The translations under genes and the position numbers were made by a program. Below, piece by piece: positions 4,885 to 11,055 of a DNA stretch of 26,333 nt. The stretch spans positions 1-26,333 of IMG/VR virus record IMGVR_UViG_3300022594_000025. One strand, given 5' to 3'. Under the pieces are notes generated by a model. The model searched no databases, was not told the origin of the DNA, and worked only from the letters and a program-made list of their open reading frames with translations. Numbering within the stretch: the first letter of the stretch is position 1; every line of letters begins with the position of its first letter. This stretch comes from a virus.

Positions 4885-5014
4885 CTTTTCTTTCTACCTT
4901 TCCGTCCCAGCCGGATACTTTGTTCAGGAACGCTGCAAAGGCGGCTCCGAGTTCATCGGCCTGGATGTTGTTGTCCTCGACGTACTTGTCGAACTCCTTG
5001 AACGCGTCGGTCAT
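4874..5014 (-). CDS. Small helical acidic protein, 46 aa
   Basis: Starts in a 4-nt overlap with the upstream gene (ATGA) and ends inside the start of the next. The peptide is largely helical and charged (MTDAFKEFDKYVEDNN, ADELGAAFAAFLNKV). No family recognised. Confidence 0.6.
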   Translation of the reverse strand: MTDAFKEFDKYVEDNNIQADELGAAFAAFLNKVSGWDGKVERKDDN

Positions 5015-5199
5015 ACCGACCACTTCCAAATCTTAAAGTGGAACTCGAAGAACAGAATCGTCAGGTCCACGCCAAACGCCTTGTTCTGCTTCTTCCAAAC
5101 TCCGTGGAACACCAGCCCGAGGCCGAAGTCTCGGATGCTCAGGTTGACCCAGCCATCGGTGTGCCAGTTGCCTTTTTTAGATACAAACTCTTTAACCAT
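5011..5199 (-). CDS. Hypothetical protein, 62 aa
   Basis: Has a full consensus ribosome-binding site, AAGGAGG, 6 nt ahead of the ATG, one of the best in the window, which predicts high expression. The protein is rich in aromatics and beta-prone residues (WVNLSIRDFGLGLVFHGVW, then ILFFEFHFKIWKW near the end) and looks like a compact beta-rich domain with alternating hydrophobic residues. Function unknown. Confidence 0.7.
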   Translation of the reverse strand: MVKEFVSKKGNWHTDGWVNLSIRDFGLGLVFHGVWKKQNKAFGVDLTILFFEFHFKIWKWSV

Positions 5200-5263
5200 T
5201 GTTCCTCCTTAGGGCCATTACAGCCAGCGCCCAAATTACCAAGATGATGATGATGGGATTCAT
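5192..5263 (-). CDS. Tiny membrane protein, 23 aa
   Basis: Begins in a TAATG overlap with the upstream gene and its 3' end carries the ribosome site of the downstream gene. The peptide is one transmembrane helix (PIIIILVIWALAVMAL) capped by a basic end (RRNNG). It may be a real micro-protein or mainly a translational bridge to the next gene. Confidence 0.45.
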   Translation of the reverse strand: MNPIIIILVIWALAVMALRRNNG

Positions 5264-5451
5264 TAACTGCAACTATTCCAGCGGTCGACGCTAACTTCCC
5301 AAGAGCCATTACGCTCAGTGATTTTGCAACTGGTGTTGTATCCCCTGGCTGGGTAGTCGGCGCGGACGCGCTTGACCCAATACTCTGCTTCATACAAAGT
5401 CGGGAACGTGGCTTCTCGTGCGCTCGTGCTTACATCAACGTAATCAGTCAT
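5263..5451 (-). CDS. Hypothetical protein, 62 aa
   Basis: I chose ATG 5451 (GGGAG ribosome site, 1-nt overlap with the upstream stop) over an in-frame ATG at 5493. The protein looks like a small beta-alpha-beta domain: DYVDVSTSAREATFP, helix LYEAEYWVKRVRADY, then CKITERNGSWEVSVDRW. No catalytic residues stand out. Function unknown. Confidence 0.65.
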   Translation of the reverse strand: MTDYVDVSTSAREATFPTLYEAEYWVKRVRADYPARGYNTSCKITERNGSWEVSVDRWNSCS

Positions 5452-5741
5452 TATTCTCCCTTTACTTTCTTGGTCTTGAACAGCCCTACCCACTCTGGGT
5501 GGTTAAGCATGAGGAACCGTGAGTAGTGAGCCCTGTAATTGTTGTTTAACTTAAAATCACTCTCTGGGTCGTGGGTGTTCAGGTAATAGTCCCAGCGTAG
5601 AACCTCGAACAGCATAGCGATACTAATTCGCCTCCGTCCTCGTTCCCACATCTGCGTGGCTAACTTCTCTAGAGCAAAATACACGGCAGGATTCTCTGTG
5701 TGGAACTGCTCAAATGCTTCCTTGTGTGTTTTCTTCGTCAT
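5451..5741 (-). CDS. Conserved-type phage hypothetical protein, 96 aa
   Basis: A basic, helical protein with an FEQFHTENPAVY start, a GRRRISIAMLFEVLRW segment and FKLNNNYRAHYSRFL followed by a hydrophobic end. I recognise this general pattern from other phage and prophage genomes, where it is an uncharacterised protein near replication genes. The Arg-rich helix followed by a NNNYR motif suggests nucleic-acid binding. It overlaps the replication-initiator-like gene by 4 nt, which supports a replication-linked role (inference). Confidence 0.75.
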   Translation of the reverse strand: MTKKTHKEAFEQFHTENPAVYFALEKLATQMWERGRRRISIAMLFEVLRWDYYLNTHDPESDFKLNNNYRAHYSRFLMLNHPEWVGLFKTKKVKGE

Positions 5742-6256
5742 TTCATTCCTCTCAATGCTGACCTTAAATCAATGTGAGTTGGTTTTGCAACCGACTCAGC
5801 CCTTACCTTATCATACTCTGACTCATCAAAGGTGGATATCGGGAAAATTGTTTCCTTAGGTTTCTTACCAGCATCACGCTCACGCTGTGCCACCATCGTG
5901 TCAAAGTGTTTGCGTAGTTTCTCTGGCGAGAGTATGACCGTGTGCCAGAAGTCGTGACCCTGACACCAATCTATAATCCCTCGTATCTCCTCGGTGGTCT
6001 TACCGTCAAGGCGAATCAAACGCTCAATGACCGACACGGCAGTTTCATTAACTCGTGATGGTCTGCGCCCGTTAGCCTTGATGCGGTCATTTAGTTCGGT
6101 GAGTAGCAACCGAGCATCCTGCCAAGCCTGTGTGTTGCGAGCCTCTTTAACCTCGGCTTGCTCAACTTTTTTGACGGCGGCTCTGATGGTTTCTATATCT
6201 ACAAAACCGTCATTGACCAGGGAATATAGGACTGTGCGATAGTCAATTTCTGCCAT
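5738..6256 (-). CDS. Phage replication initiator/replisome-organiser-like protein
   Basis: 172 aa. The middle region (about residues 85-125) reads as a compact helical domain ending in FWHTVILSPEKLRKHFDTM. That conserved tail pattern (W...D.FW....SP.KLRK.F) is seen in phage replication-initiation and DnaD-like replisome-organiser proteins. The N-terminus has helical heptads and could form the oligomerisation or winged-helix part; the C-terminus is variable and basic. It would load the host helicase or bind the origin. No helicase, primase or polymerase is present in this window. It overlaps the DUF1599-like gene by 14 nt. Confidence 0.5.
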   Translation of the reverse strand: MAEIDYRTVLYSLVNDGFVDIETIRAAVKKVEQAEVKEARNTQAWQDARLLLTELNDRIKANGRRPSRVNETAVSVIERLIRLDGKTTEEIRGIIDWCQGHDFWHTVILSPEKLRKHFDTMVAQRERDAGKKPKETIFPISTFDESEYDKVRAESVAKPTHIDLRSALRGMK

Positions 6257-6536
6257 TGTTCTGTTCCCGAATTAGGTCAAGAGCAATGATGGCATACACG
6301 GCTAAGTCCATAAGAGAGTCCTCGACAGATTCATTAACCATCGTGGAACCGTGGCACCACGCTGATAGTCGGAACATCTTATCATTCATCCGCATCAGGC
6401 AACCAACTACATCGGGTACTCCAATGAACTGACTGCCAGCACGGATGTTGGCGTAGGGGTCGGTGTCTTTGCCGTAGTCCTTACGCTTCTTATCGTGTAG
6501 GGATACCATCTCATCTATAATGTCTTGGAACGCCAC
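6243..6536 (-). CDS. DUF1599 (Nmad1)-like nucleotide-modification-associated protein
   Basis: 97 aa with a GTG start preceded by AGGAG. Features match the DUF1599/Nmad1 pattern: LHDKKRKDYGKDTDPYAN at the N-terminus, a glycine/valine region (GVPDVVG), MNDKMFRL, then NESVEDSLMDLAVYAIIAL at the C-terminus. Members occur in phages and have been linked by context to nucleotide or base modification; the all-helical fold also recalls MazG-like pyrophosphohydrolases. The enzymatic activity cannot be read from sequence alone. The gene starts 1 nt after the upstream stop. Confidence 0.6.
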   Translation of the reverse strand: MAFQDIIDEMVSLHDKKRKDYGKDTDPYANIRAGSQFIGVPDVVGCLMRMNDKMFRLSAWCHGSTMVNESVEDSLMDLAVYAIIALDLIREQNNGRN

Positions 6537-6537
6537 G

Positions 6538-6753
6538 CTACTCCTGCTCTACGTTCAGCCAGCCTTTAGCATCCTGTTCCCAATCCTCCACAGAACCGAG
6601 GCGTACAACGTGAACGCAAGGGTCACCGCCGTCATCCCAGATGATTGCCTCGCTCATTGAGAACGGTGGGCCATCGTGGGTATCGCAGTACTGTTCAGAG
6701 CAAAAGCCCTTGTTGATTCCGTACTGAATCCACTCATCAAAATTCATTTCCAT
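6538..6753 (-). CDS. Hypothetical protein, 71 aa
   Basis: The true start is taken as ATG 6753, with AAGGAGAGG just upstream; the longer open frame back to 6903 overlaps the Rpf-like gene out of frame. The protein contains FDEWIQYGINKGFCSEQYCDTHDGPP, two cysteines with nearby His, then an acidic beta-rich half (CVHVVRLGSVEDWEQD). This cysteine/histidine layout recurs in actinophage small proteins of unknown role. Confidence 0.7.
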   Translation of the reverse strand: MEMNFDEWIQYGINKGFCSEQYCDTHDGPPFSMSEAIIWDDGGDPCVHVVRLGSVEDWEQDAKGWLNVEQE

Positions 6754-6764
6754 AATTCCTCTCC

Positions 6765-6995
6765 TTACCAAGCGGAACAGCCGTACGCATCTGGTACCGG
6801 CAGTCCGTGTTGAATTGTCACTGCTACTGCTACTTGTTGCTCTGGTGTTGCCATCCAAGCGTGGGGGGCATACTTCAGACCTCCGAAGTGTTGCCAGTTC
6901 CAAGCCAGGATACCTAGACCACCCTCATACTTAGCACCTTCGTGCTTCCAGTTAGCGTGAGTCTCACACCACGCCACCTTGTTCCACTTAGCCAT
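6765..6995 (-). CDS. Rpf-like transglycosylase domain, 76 aa or longer
   Basis: The domain reads WNKVAWCETHANW with Glu11 where resuscitation-promoting factors and lysozyme-like transglycosylases carry their catalytic Glu. GGLGILAWNWQHFGG and an ATPEQQVAVA segment follow, both typical of Rpf. Such enzymes cut the glycan chain of peptidoglycan. The start is uncertain: ATG 6995 has no clear ribosome site; ATG 7046 adds 17 residues with a Pro-rich linker and a weak AGAAG; ATG 7253 would add a basic N-terminus and a hydrophobic signal-like stretch but runs through the gene at 7018-7299. It lies away from the lysis cassette. Confidence 0.65.
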   Translation of the reverse strand: MAKWNKVAWCETHANWKHEGAKYEGGLGILAWNWQHFGGLKYAPHAWMATPEQQVAVAVTIQHGLPVPDAYGCSAW

Positions 6996-7017
6996 TACAG
7001 CCGGTGGAACGAGCGGG

Positions 7018-7299
7018 CTACTTTTTACGATTGAACCAGGGGCCATCAAGGAACTTCTGTGCGGCTGCAAGTTCCTCGATGTCGTGGAGCCAAACGCTAT
7101 GTCCGGCATGATTATTTGACTTGCGAGAAGAAGCGATATAAGCAAGGCTCTCCTCAATTTGCTTGTTCTTTTCAACAAGTAGTTCAAGTAGGACTTGTGC
7201 CTGCTTAATCTGCTCACCAAGCAATTCAACTCTTTGTTCTTTAAGAAATTCATCCGAATCCCCCTCGCTAAATTCGTTAAATGCATCTTTAGTCTTCAT
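7018..7299 (-). CDS. Hypothetical coiled-coil protein, 93 aa
   Basis: Starts with a good ribosome site (GAGAAGGATTAAAG-ATG). The protein is acidic at the start (AFNEFSEGDSDEF), then has a long coiled-coil-like segment (about residues 20-60: QRVELLGEQIKQAQ and VLLELLVEKNKQIEESL), then a more polar end. Codon choice looks natural in this frame, so I treat it as the main gene over the overlapping longer frame of the Rpf-like ORF. Function unknown. Confidence 0.65.
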   Translation of the reverse strand: MKTKDAFNEFSEGDSDEFLKEQRVELLGEQIKQAQVLLELLVEKNKQIEESLAYIASSRKSNNHAGHSVWLHDIEELAAAQKFLDGPWFNRKK

Positions 7300-7429
7300 C
7301 TTTAATCCTTCTCATCGTTGGGTGTTGCACCATTGAGCGGAGTCGCTCGTTCTCTAGTGTAATGCGCTCGTTGCACTTACGCAAGTACTGGAGTTCTTTC
7401 TTTAATGCCTTTGCTTTATCTTTTTTCAT
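7289..7429 (-). CDS. Small coiled-coil protein, 46 aa
   Basis: ATG 7429 is preceded by GGAGG, and the gene overlaps the next by 11 nt. The peptide is basic at the start (KKDKAKALKKELQYL) and has heptad Leu/Ile spacing (CNERITLENERLRSMV), so it probably forms a short coiled coil. It may interact with the coiled-coil protein encoded just downstream. The upstream in-frame ATGs (7492, 7447) lie within the preceding gene. Confidence 0.6.
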   Translation of the reverse strand: MKKDKAKALKKELQYLRKCNERITLENERLRSMVQHPTMRRIKDED

Positions 7430-7541
7430 TGTCCTCCAAAGGAACATAGTTGTCTTGTTTCTTCGGGCATCGGTGACTGACTTCCTGAACACGGATAGTC
7501 GTGGCTACGGCTGCTTTACATTCTGGGCAAATCCAGGTCAT
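7416..7541 (-). CDS. Tiny zinc-ribbon-like protein, 41 aa
   Basis: Coupled by ATGA to the Ntn-hydrolase gene upstream. Contains CPEC near the N-terminus and a further Cys-Pro at HRCPKK, so it is a half or complete zinc knuckle. Its 3' end carries the ribosome site of the downstream coiled-coil gene. Function unknown. Confidence 0.55.
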   Translation of the reverse strand: MTWICPECKAAVATTIRVQEVSHRCPKKQDNYVPLEDNEKR

Positions 7542-8023
7542 TTGTTTCCTCTCACTACGGTTAATGGACCCAATGCTAGGGAGTGGTGCTCTACAGATAC
7601 CCTGAGAGCCTCTCTAACGGCCCTCTCAGGCTCTGTATTGAGTTTTGCTAGGGTAGCCAGCGAACCGAGGGCAATCTGGTTAGCGGCCCCTATAGCGGAG
7701 TATTTCTCCTTGACGTGAGCCACGCCCATATGTTCATCAATCTCGTAGATGCCCTTGCGCCCTACTACTAGAACGCTCCATTCAGCCTCCCCTGGGATGC
7801 TCTGCTCGGCTAGGTGGTCCCGCATAGCGTACGGGTCACCTAGACCGAACTTCCGAGCAAGGTTTAGCACACGGATACTGCCAGCCACGCCAACGAGATA
7901 ATCGCCAGCACGCCAGCACTTAGGCTCAGCGAGTACCTGCTTGAGTCCGGTGTCCTCAAAGGCACCTGAATCAGAACCGATAACCCACTGAGTTCCATCT
8001 GTGTATCCGACTACTACTGTCAT
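7538..8023 (-). CDS. Proteasome/HslV-like Ntn hydrolase (putative phage protease)
   Basis: 161 aa. It begins M-T-VVVGYTDG: removal of Met leaves Thr as the N-terminal nucleophile. Numbering Thr as 1, GSDS places Asp at 17, exactly as in proteasome beta subunits and HslV, and a Lys follows at 34, one residue from the canonical Lys33. GDYLVGVAGSIR matches the strand and turn after the catalytic Lys, and AIGAANQIALGSLATL resembles the conserved helix of these proteins. Proteasome-like Ntn hydrolases are known as uncharacterised genes in some phages. No ATPase partner (HslU, Mpa) is visible. The substrate is unknown; host Actinobacteria often carry a 20S proteasome, so interference or partnership is an attractive inference. 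Confidence 0.8.
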   Translation of the reverse strand: MTVVVGYTDGTQWVIGSDSGAFEDTGLKQVLAEPKCWRAGDYLVGVAGSIRVLNLARKFGLGDPYAMRDHLAEQSIPGEAEWSVLVVGRKGIYEIDEHMGVAHVKEKYSAIGAANQIALGSLATLAKLNTEPERAVREALRVSVEHHSLALGPLTVVRGNK

Positions 8024-8157
8024 TTGAACCTATCCGGTACGACTCCCCAATAGGGAACTTGTTGGTTTTCAGGCTTGAACTGAACGTAGCATCGGGAACA
8101 AAACACATTGGGGCTTACCCCGATGTTTAGCAACCACTTATGCTCGCACTTAGACAT
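8020..8157 (-). CDS. Tiny zinc-finger-like protein, 45 aa
   Basis: Sits between the ERF and Ntn-hydrolase genes with overlaps on both sides (TAATG before, ATGA after), so it is translated in series with them. It has a C-x-H (residues 4-6) and a C-x2-C (20-23, CSRC), the usual ligand arrangement of a one-zinc finger. Function unknown. Confidence 0.6.
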   Translation of the reverse strand: MSKCEHKWLLNIGVSPNVFCSRCYVQFKPENQQVPYWGVVPDRFK

Positions 8158-8729
8158 TAGCCCAACGTTACCATAACTCCGAGGATTTCAGCCTCGGTTA
8201 GTTCCCGCAGGTTAGAGATTGAACGCCCGATGGTTTCTTCCACGAACTTCTTACGCTCTTCTGCGGCTGAGTACTTCTTCTCCAGCATCGCACGCATGTT
8301 GTCGTACGGGCTAGTGGTCACCTTAGGGGTGGTCTTGGCTGGCTGGGGCTTTGACTGACTGCCACGGTTGCCATCGTCATCGTCATCCGCTACCAAGCCA
8401 AGTGCCGACATATAGGCATAACGGCGGGCGTAGGTGACGGCGCTACCCTGGCCCTGTGGGTCTTGCTTAGGCAGGTGCAGGGTCATCGTGTGGGCAATGT
8501 ACTGACCCGACTCGTGGATTAGGTAGGTGATGAGTTCATCGTTGCCAATGAACTGACTGATGGCTAGACCGTGCTTAGACAGCACAGGCCCAGCGTGTTG
8601 TACAACATCGGGGAGGGCAGCGTACTTGCTCTTAAAGAACGGGTTGTTGCTTCCCTTAGGTACCGCACTGAACTCGGCTTGTGCGCCTACCAGTGCCTTG
8701 GCTAATTCGTTGATTGCTTCACTCTGCAT
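8157..8729 (-). CDS. erf: ERF-family single-strand annealing recombinase
   Basis: 190 aa. Diagnostic ERF motifs: NPFFKSKYAALPDVV near the N-terminus, then GQGSAVTYARRYAYMSALGLVADDDDDGN, the hallmark of the family. ERF proteins form rings that anneal complementary single strands during phage recombination and circularisation. The C-terminal third (about 130-190) is a Pro/Lys linker followed by a helical domain that may contact SSB. It overlaps nothing on its upstream side but the Cas4-like gene ends exactly at its first base, indicating one operon. Confidence 0.92.
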   Translation of the reverse strand: MQSEAINELAKALVGAQAEFSAVPKGSNNPFFKSKYAALPDVVQHAGPVLSKHGLAISQFIGNDELITYLIHESGQYIAHTMTLHLPKQDPQGQGSAVTYARRYAYMSALGLVADDDDDGNRGSQSKPQPAKTTPKVTTSPYDNMRAMLEKKYSAAEERKKFVEETIGRSISNLRELTEAEILGVMVTLG

Positions 8730-9628
8730 TATTCATCTCCTTTATTTGATACAACACTATTCATAATGTAGACCTCGCCTTGTCCATCCTGCTCGCAGGT
8801 TGTACGGAAAGCACAGTACTCACATTGCCACGCTGAACCACGGGGATTCAGAGATACTACATCACCATCGTCATCCAAAGCGGTTCGCTCTGGCAGGTAA
8901 CCATTCTTAATGGACTCGTTGATGCCGGTCATACGCTTGATTTCGTTGATAGCAAGCAAGCCCCACTCGGAACGGGGAACCTCAAACTCGGCAAGGAAAC
9001 GCCGTACGCCATCAACACCCATGTTAGCGGACTTCTGCTTAGAGAGCGCCTCAAAGGTGATTGAGCCCATAATAATGGTCTGAATCTTGACGAGGGGGTT
9101 TGACTGTTCGATGCCTATAGCGTTCATACCAGCCTGAGCCACAGCCTTAGCCGCTGGGCCAGTCGGTCCCTTGTCGGTGAACGAACCACGCATACGGTTC
9201 CAGCCAACCTGCTTGTCAAACGAGTAGGTACCCATTGTCTTTAATTCGTACAAGACGTGAGTGCCACCGAAGTCGGTTGGCCCCTGCACGGCCTCAATGT
9301 CGCTGATTGGAATCAGGGCATCGCATGAACCACTAACAAAGTCGTTACCGCTGGCTACTTCGAACTCAGCGTTCGGGTAGATACGGCTAATCGCATCCTG
9401 TAGGGCTTCGTGGATAATGGTGCCGAGCCCGGTGACCCAGGCCCCTGCCTCATCCATTGGCTCTGTTGGTTCAGCCCCAAGCGCAGCGTACCCCTGCTGT
9501 CTGCCACACGCAAATGCGGAAGAGTAGCGAAGCGGTGTGCCTAGCGCCGTTGGCTTTGGTGTCTGTGACTTCTCGTGAAGTTCATTCACCAATACATTGG
9601 TAATCACTGGATATAGTGACTCTCTCAT
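8729..9628 (-). CDS. Cas4/RecB-like PD-(D/E)XK exonuclease with Fe-S cysteines
   Basis: 299 aa. Active-site series: H73, D103 in GSCDAL, E128 and K130 in YELKT, the RecB/Cas4 nuclease pattern. One cysteine near the N-terminus (C41, FACGRQ) and three near the C-terminus (C269, C272, C278) reproduce the 1+3 cysteine layout of Cas4/AddB-type iron-sulfur nucleases. It would resect DNA ends to give strands for the downstream ERF protein. No other Cas gene or CRISPR array is present, so this is a phage recombination nuclease, not a CRISPR adaptation gene. It has a strong AAGGAG ribosome site and its own promoter. Confidence 0.88.
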   Translation of the reverse strand: MRESLYPVITNVLVNELHEKSQTPKPTALGTPLRYSSAFACGRQQGYAALGAEPTEPMDEAGAWVTGLGTIIHEALQDAISRIYPNAEFEVASGNDFVSGSCDALIPISDIEAVQGPTDFGGTHVLYELKTMGTYSFDKQVGWNRMRGSFTDKGPTGPAAKAVAQAGMNAIGIEQSNPLVKIQTIIMGSITFEALSKQKSANMGVDGVRRFLAEFEVPRSEWGLLAINEIKRMTGINESIKNGYLPERTALDDDGDVVSLNPRGSAWQCEYCAFRTTCEQDGQGEVYIMNSVVSNKGDE

Positions 9629-9654
9629 CTCAACTCCTTTCGTGAGTTAATTCC

Positions 9655-9683
9655 ACTATACACACGGGGTGTCACACTGTCAA
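9655..9683 (-). promoter_or_regulatory. Strong sigma-70-type promoter for the recombination block
   Basis: On the leftward strand, a perfect -35 TTGACA (9678-9683), a 17-bp spacer and -10 TATAGT (9655-9660, five of six). The -35 overlaps the last bases of the metallophosphoesterase gene. The spacer contains GTGTGACAC and ACACCCCGTGT dyads, so the promoter could be regulated. Transcription would start around 9648, giving a ~20-nt leader with AAGGAG before the ATG at 9628. Confidence 0.85.
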
Positions 9684-10513
9684 GTATTCAGGTGGGGATA
9701 TTTCTTAGCCATGAACTTATCCAGGGGCATACCCTCGTATCGCATACAGAGGTAGTTCAGGCTAATGAACATTGGGTCGTAGGAACCATCGGCTACCTCG
9801 TGGCAGACTACGATTCCTCGCCAGTGTGCGTTTCCTTGCGGGCCTTTGTAGTCCTCATCGTGTAGGTAACATGCGCCAGCAACGAGGCCGTGTTGCGACT
9901 GTCCCGCAACAAAGCGGAGCCCGTAGGCGAGGGTCTGCTGGTGACCCATCGTAAACGAATGACCAATCGCCCTAAGCCTCGCTTCAACGTTGCCACCTAG
10001 CGGCTTCCCTGACATAGGATTGTAAAAGTAATGCGAATACGCCACGCCATCGAGCCACAGTACTTCCAGAAACGGGATAACTTCCCAGCCGGTTCGGGCG
10101 TAATCGAGTTGGTCCGTTGAGAGTACGAACTCAAGTTGAGCATCCATTGAGACAGCCCGGTTGATTCGGTCCTCGTGGTTCCCAAGTAGGATAAACCGCT
10201 TAGGAAGCCAGGGCTTATGTTTTGTTCGTTTCCGGTTGAGATTAAACTTGAGTAATGGCTCGTTAAGGATTCGCCATGCTTCGTTTGCTGCTTCGATGTC
10301 TTGGACATAACGCCTTCCCTCCATTGCCTTCTTGCCCTTGTCGTACATACTCAAACTAGGCATGTCGGCATGGTCACCTAAGTGGATAATCTTTATATCT
10401 TCATCGTGGAATTGCTCCACAATATATTTACCAATCCACCCAAGGTGGTCGGTAGGGACACCGGCCTTAGCCTGTGTGTCGGGAATAACTACATGGACTT
10501 GTGGTTTTCTCAT
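9680..10513 (-). CDS. Calcineurin-like metallophosphoesterase
   Basis: 277 aa. Metal-binding motifs in order: PDTQ (D12), HLGDHAD (G46-D47-H48), GNHEDR (111-116), then SHYF and GHQQ, which supply the later histidines. This is the calcineurin-like phosphoesterase fold; phage members can act as nucleases, nucleotide phosphatases or phosphodiesterases. The first metal motif is D-x-Q instead of the usual D-x-H, which may change metal preference. The start is preceded by AGGAGA, but both lie within a hairpin (10513-10546). The 3' end carries the promoter of the next block. Confidence 0.88.
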   Translation of the reverse strand: MRKPQVHVVIPDTQAKAGVPTDHLGWIGKYIVEQFHDEDIKIIHLGDHADMPSLSMYDKGKKAMEGRRYVQDIEAANEAWRILNEPLLKFNLNRKRTKHKPWLPKRFILLGNHEDRINRAVSMDAQLEFVLSTDQLDYARTGWEVIPFLEVLWLDGVAYSHYFYNPMSGKPLGGNVEARLRAIGHSFTMGHQQTLAYGLRFVAGQSQHGLVAGACYLHDEDYKGPQGNAHWRGIVVCHEVADGSYDPMFISLNYLCMRYEGMPLDKFMAKKYPHLNT

Positions 10514-10546
10514 AGTATCTCCTAGGCTTCCGCCACAAAGATACTA
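10513..10546 (-). promoter_or_regulatory. Hairpin covering the ribosome site and start of the metallophosphoesterase gene
   Basis: Perfect 8-bp arms: TAGTATCT (10513-10520) and AGATACTA (10539-10546), with an 18-nt loop. In the leftward RNA the 3' arm includes part of the AGGAGA ribosome site and the A of the AUG. The loop holds a nested GGC-GGAA-GCC mini-hairpin with a GNRA-type tetraloop. There is no U-tract. Either a translational control element or an operator; it also separates the lysis genes from the replication block. Confidence 0.5.
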
Positions 10547-10557
10547 GCAGGTTATCC

Positions 10558-11055
10558 TCAGTTTGCCTGGCATACTCGTGCGATTTGTGCAGGAGTTCGG
10601 GTGTAGAGGTCGGGCCAGGTTAGGGCATCCGTAAAGCCTGAGAACATAAGGCCAGCAGCCACTAAACCGCTGCAAATCCAGGTGTTTGCCTTACGCAGAC
10701 AAATGCTGTTAGGCAAAAGAATATCAAGGGCGCAAGACAGGATGCTAATAAAGCCGTAAGAAAAGCCAATTTGGAACCTAATAAATTTTAGGAACTCGGC
10801 TTGATTTGCACCCTGAGGTAGTGCTAGAATTTCGTAATTTCCACCCGGAGCGATATCGTCAAGGTACTTGTCGTTCGTCACTCCCTTAGGCTCGGCCTGA
10901 ATTACAAGCCAGTTACCTGAGGAGTCCTGTCGGTCCAGAACTGCCACGTGGTTCCACTTAGAGTACTTCCCGTCACCATCGAAGTGTTGGGCAACTCGAA
11001 TGGCTTTCCCAATAATTCCTGTCGTTCTACAAAATACCAAATCACCGGCTTGCAT
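10558..11055 (-). CDS. Permuted NlpC/P60-like (YiiX/C92-type) peptidase
   Basis: 165 aa. GDLVF at residues 4-8, WNHVAVL with His36, E55 after a hydrophobic strand, and a late ICSGLV with Cys128 form the His...Glu...Cys order of circularly permuted NlpC/P60 papain-like enzymes. Such enzymes cleave amide bonds in cell-wall peptides or lipids. A hydrophobic segment before the Cys (GFISILSCALDILL) may be the domain core or a membrane contact. It overlaps the membrane-protein gene by 14 nt in the lysis cassette, so a lytic or accessory wall-hydrolase role is likely. Confidence 0.7.
   Translation of the reverse strand: MQAGDLVFCRTTGIIGKAIRVAQHFDGDGKYSKWNHVAVLDRQDSSGNWLVIQAEPKGVTNDKYLDDIAPGGNYEILALPQGANQAEFLKFIRFQIGFSYGFISILSCALDILLPNSICLRKANTWICSGLVAAGLMFSGFTDALTWPDLYTRTPAQIARVCQAN

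Noticed and set aside
5139-5393. Leftward 84-aa ORF
   Set aside because: It overlaps three coupled leftward genes with better starts and ribosome sites, and is low-complexity.
8729-9628. Cas4 as part of a CRISPR-Cas locus
   Set aside because: No repeats with spacers and no other Cas gene occur in the window; the neighbour is an ERF annealase, so a phage recombination role fits better.
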